A DNA stretch of 33,943 bases. Origin: JBEKHT01 sp050012135 (GTDB lineage Bacteria; Chloroflexota; Anaerolineae; Anaerolineales; RBG-16-64-43). Of the stretch, positions 31,443-33,943 are shown one piece after another; within the stretch, counting starts at the first letter, position 1, and each line of letters begins with the position of its first letter. The notes under the pieces were generated by a model. The model searched no databases and was not told the origin of the DNA. It saw only the letters and a list, made by a program, of their open reading frames with translations. The stretch lies in contig JBEKHT010000026.1 in NCBI GenBank assembly GCA_050012135.1, positions 1 through 33,943 on the forward strand. Reading direction: 5' to 3'. Made by a program: the position numbers and the translations under genes.

Positions 31443-32159
31443 GTGGCGGCGATGAAGGTACAGCTGCGGATCAAGAGGTTTGACCCAGAACATCAGCCGG
31501 GGGCCTGGTGGTCGGAGCATCAGCTGGAAGCGGAGCCTTCCGATCGGATCCTGGATCTCCTCAATCGCGTTAAGTGGGAACAGGATGGCAGCCTCACGTA
31601 CCGTCGCTCCTGTGCGCACGGCATCTGCGGAAGCGACGCCATGCAGATCAATGGCACAAACCAATTGGCCTGCAAGAGCCTGGTGAAAGACATGGGCCCC
31701 CAGATTGCGATTGAACCCCTGCGCGCGATGCGGGTGATCAAGGACCTGGTCGTGGACCTGGAGCCGTTCTTCGGCATGTACCGCAAGATGCAGCCCTATT
31801 TGATCAACGATGAAATCCTGCCCGCGGACGGGAAAGAACGGCTGCAGAGCCAGACCCAGCACCTTCGCTATGAAGACACCACCAAGTGCATTCTTTGCGC
31901 CTGCTGCACCTCCTCTTGCCCCTCGTTCTGGGCGAGCCAAGAATACATCGGGCCTCAGGCCATTGTCCAAGCCCACCGATTCCTGTTCGACTCGCGCGAC
32001 CGAGCAACGGCCGAACGGCTGCGCCTCGCCGGGGACGTGATGGGGGTTTGGCGTTGTCACACGATCTTCAATTGCACGCGGGCTTGCCCGCGCAGCATCA
32101 AGATCACCCAGGCCATCGGGGAGGTGAAGCGCGCGATCGCAATGGGTGGCGTGGATTGA
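31443..32159 (+). CDS. sdhB: Succinate dehydrogenase iron-sulfur subunit
   Basis: 238 aa from GTG 31443, placed 5 bases after GGAGG; ATG 31452 is the alternative, 14 bases away. The 2Fe-2S ligands are Cys57, Cys62, Asp65 and Cys77 (SCAHGICGSDAMQ), the same Asp-for-Cys set as E. coli SdhB. The 4Fe-4S ligands are Cys149, Cys152, Cys155 and the shared Cys215; the 3Fe-4S ligands are Cys159, Cys205 and Cys211. It carries electrons from the flavin to the membrane quinone site. It is the last gene of sdhCDAB, 11 bp after sdhA. Confidence 0.97.
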   Translation: MAAMKVQLRIKRFDPEHQPGAWWSEHQLEAEPSDRILDLLNRVKWEQDGSLTYRRSCAHGICGSDAMQINGTNQLACKSLVKDMGPQIAIEPLRAMRVIKDLVVDLEPFFGMYRKMQPYLINDEILPADGKERLQSQTQHLRYEDTTKCILCACCTSSCPSFWASQEYIGPQAIVQAHRFLFDSRDRATAERLRLAGDVMGVWRCHTIFNCTRACPRSIKITQAIGEVKRAIAMGGVD

Positions 32160-32511
32160 TCCCATGCCTGCCCGGGCGGCCGCGAAGCGGCAGCTGACCA
32201 TGCGACCCCGCGCCCAGGCAGGAGTTGAGGTCGCTCGGTGAGCTTGGCCGGGGGGCCCCCCGGGGCCGGTATTCATCCGGATTCCCATGGCTCAGCCGGG
32301 AAGGCCGGACGGCACCTCGAAGGCCTCCCAAGAATCTGACTGAGAGCACAAGCCGCCGCGGGCTGGCGGGACAGGGAAGGCACGTTGCTTCAAGGCCTGT
32401 CAGGCCGAGGCTCGCCCCACCCGGCAGAGATCAGGTTGGGATCCGCAGGCGCGGCTCTTTCGCGCTCCTGCCAGGCAAGCCCCCCGCGCCGATCCGGACC
32501 GCCGGAACTCT
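32160..32511. other. Gap between convergent sdhB and enoyl-CoA hydratase
   Basis: 352 bp, GC-rich. It contains a 16-bp perfect palindrome (32248-32263: CCGGGGGGCCCCCCGG) that could act as a rigid 3' hairpin, but with no T-tract. I see no gene. Confidence 0.5.
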
Positions 32512-33297
32512 TCAGTGCCCGCTGAAGACCGGTGGGCGCTTCTCAACGAAGGCCCGGATGCCCTCCAGATGGTCATGGGTCCGTGAGGCCGCCTCCTGAA
32601 TGCGGCTTTCGTTCTCAAGGGTCTCCGATAGAGGCGCGGACTGGGCGAACTGCAGGGCGTGTTTGGCGAGGGCGTAGGCTTGCGTGGGCCCGCTAGCCAG
32701 TTTTTGTGCCAGGGCCGCGAGTTCGCGGGCGAAATCCTGGTCGGAGACGAGCCGGGTGACCAATCCCAAGCCCAGAGCTTGCTGGGCGTTGATCGGTTCA
32801 TCGATAAGCACCAAGTCCAGGGCGCGGCCGTAGCCGACGAGCCTGGGCAGCCAGTAGGAAACCCCGCTGTCCGGACCCAGCCCCAGCCGGCTGAAACCGT
32901 AGCGCAGGACCGCCGATTCGCAGGCGAGGCGCAGGTCACAGGAAAGCGCAATTCCCAGCCCAGCGCCGGTGGCCGGGCCATTGATTCCGGCAAGCACCGG
33001 CTTGGGAAGCGTCTGGATGCGCATGACCAGCGGGTTATACGTCCGCTCCATGTGCTCTCGGTAGGAGATCTTGCCGGCCGCCTGCTGCATCTCGCTCATC
33101 TCCTGGCCCGCACAGAAGGCTCGGCCGGATCCCGTCAGCACCACCACCCGCACCGCCTCGTCCCGGCTCGCGTCCTCGAGGGCGGAAATTGTCTCCCGGG
33201 CCATGGCTTCATTCATGGCATTGACTTTCGGGCGGTTGAAGGTAATGGTCATAATGCCGGCCGATCGCGTGACAATGAGCGTGAGGTACTCGGGCAT
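32512..33297 (-). CDS. Enoyl-CoA hydratase/isomerase family protein (PaaG-like)
   Basis: 261 aa, crotonase fold. The oxyanion-hole segments are RAFCAGQEMSE (residues 59-69) and INGPATGAGLGIALSCD (residues 105-121). LGPDSGVSYWLPRLVG resembles PaaG-type isomerases (phenylacetate degradation), which act on ring-epoxide CoA thioesters, rather than FadB-type hydratases; the usual hydratase glutamate pair is not evident. No other paa gene is in the window, so fatty-acid beta-oxidation remains possible. The ATG at 33297 follows AAGGAGG. It lies 167 bp downstream of a hypothetical gene on the same strand. Confidence 0.88.
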   Translation of the reverse strand: MPEYLTLIVTRSAGIMTITFNRPKVNAMNEAMARETISALEDASRDEAVRVVVLTGSGRAFCAGQEMSEMQQAAGKISYREHMERTYNPLVMRIQTLPKPVLAGINGPATGAGLGIALSCDLRLACESAVLRYGFSRLGLGPDSGVSYWLPRLVGYGRALDLVLIDEPINAQQALGLGLVTRLVSDQDFARELAALAQKLASGPTQAYALAKHALQFAQSAPLSETLENESRIQEAASRTHDHLEGIRAFVEKRPPVFSGH

Positions 33298-33464
33298 GAC
33301 TCCTCCTTCCGGCTAGGCCCGGTTGTCTTCGGCCTTCACTGCAGGGATCCAATGGACGGGGGGAGCTCGGACCCTCCCGAGCGGGCGAGCCAGACTGAAG
33401 CCAGCGCGACAATCATGTGGGTGGGTGGTTCAACCCGAGGTTGGGGGAAACTGCGGGTGCGGCC

Positions 33465-33845
33465 TCAGCTTTCGGAGCCCGTGGGGCCCTCCGCATCGGA
33501 TGATTCCTCGCCCCAGTCAATTTCGGTCTCGACCTCCAGAGGCAACCGCACCCAGAGCCAGAGCACCTGACCTTCGTCGAGATCCAGGTGACGAGCGGCG
33601 AGGATGAGGGCATGGTCCAGCTGGCCTTCCTCGGAGCGATACTCCAGGAAGGCCGGCCTGCGATTCTTCCAGGCGCGATAGCATCGTTCCACGAGGGCAG
33701 GGCCGTTGAAGGTCCGCAGGCGGGTGAGGGCCGTGCGGTAGGGAACGGCCCCTTCGGCCAGTCCGAGCAGCCACTCGTGACTGAGCTGTTCGAAGGTCGG
33801 CGGAGGACCCTCAATGATGGTGATCTTCTCGGCTTCCGGGTTCAT
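33465..33845 (-). CDS. Hypothetical acidic protein
   Basis: 126 aa from ATG 33845; a TTG start 15 bases upstream is less likely. ITIIEGPPPTFEQL opens the protein, followed by WLLGLAEGAVPYRTALTRLRTFNGPALVERCYRAW, which is predicted helical. The part LILAARHLDLDEGQVLWLWVRLP leads into a very acidic tail (EVETEIDWGEESSDAEGP). There is no signal peptide or membrane helix. I associate the IEGPPPTFE opening with conserved Chloroflexota hypotheticals, but only from memory. It has its own promoter. Confidence 0.75.
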   Translation of the reverse strand: MNPEAEKITIIEGPPPTFEQLSHEWLLGLAEGAVPYRTALTRLRTFNGPALVERCYRAWKNRRPAFLEYRSEEGQLDHALILAARHLDLDEGQVLWLWVRLPLEVETEIDWGEESSDAEGPTGSES

Positions 33846-33868
33846 CTTGTGCCCACTCAAGCTTCTCC

Positions 33869-33874
33869 ATCATA
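33869..33874 (-). promoter_or_regulatory. -10 element (TATGAT) of the hypothetical gene
   Basis: TATGAT on the minus strand, with predicted start near 33862 and a short leader before the ATG at 33845. The -35 region is weak. Confidence 0.4.
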
Positions 33875-33943
33875 CCATGCGCAGCAAAAGCTCAGCCCGC
33901 CTTCCGCCCGAGGAGGCTCGGGGAGAATGGTCCTCGGCTCTGT

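Noticed and set aside
1..33943. tRNA genes, rRNA, CRISPR arrays, insertion sequences
   Set aside because: No cloverleaf with a GGTTCRANTCC arm in the intergenic regions, no regularly spaced repeats, and no transposase-like frames were seen.

Overview
This is a GC-rich bacterial chromosomal segment, dense with housekeeping genes and without any visible mobile element, rRNA, tRNA or CRISPR array. Many starts lack a strong Shine-Dalgarno sequence. Several promoters are recognisable by a TATAAT-like -10, often preceded by an extended TGn, and two of them imply leaderless mRNAs. The best guess at origin is a Chloroflexota-like lineage (Anaerolineae/Thermoflexia type). This rests on the B-box zinc-finger membrane protein, the DUF92 and DUF711 proteins, a lipoprotein esterase family I associate with that phylum, and a PQQ-type propeller beside YidC. 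It is an inference, not a proven placement.

Layout, left part (1-9.4 kb): the 3' part of a glycine C-acetyltransferase-like PLP enzyme; a radical SAM AmrS-type protein (minus); MobA; a long, eukaryote-type formate-tetrahydrofolate ligase with a structured leader; ribosomal protein S15 (minus); a class V aminotransferase (minus); an OsmC peroxiredoxin; a small membrane protein with a clear terminator; and a lipoprotein esterase homologue that has lost its serine nucleophile (minus).

Middle part (9.5-22 kb): IlvE, a PH-domain membrane protein, a cluster of DnaA-box-like sites, a DUF92 membrane protein, tyrosine phenol-lyase, NAD kinase, a B-box membrane protein, RecN and NADP-type isocitrate dehydrogenase, all on plus. 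A minus-strand operon follows: macro domain protein, SpoU-type RNA methyltransferase and DUF711 protein.

Right part (22-34 kb): the minus-strand operon infC-rpmI-rplT sits directly downstream of the minus-strand operon rpmH-rnpA-yidD-(PQQ lipoprotein)-yidC-jag, so translation initiation and membrane-protein insertion genes form one block. infC appears to start at AUA, a non-canonical codon. dnaA does not flank rpmH; there is a 0.7-kb gene-free gap instead, holding tandem hairpins with a T-tract and an inverted repeat. That inverted repeat recurs inside the promoter of the next gene, an ArsR-family regulator. Then come sdhC-sdhD-sdhA-sdhB (plus), an enoyl-CoA hydratase/isomerase (minus) and a small acidic hypothetical protein (minus).

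Functionally the window links one-carbon and central metabolism (Fhs, Icd, Sdh, amino-acid PLP enzymes), translation and membrane biogenesis. The points most worth a second look are the attenuator-like leader of fhs, the AUA start of infC, the lipoprotein inserted in the yidC operon, the paired ArsR operators, and the possible untranslated transcript ending near 27555.
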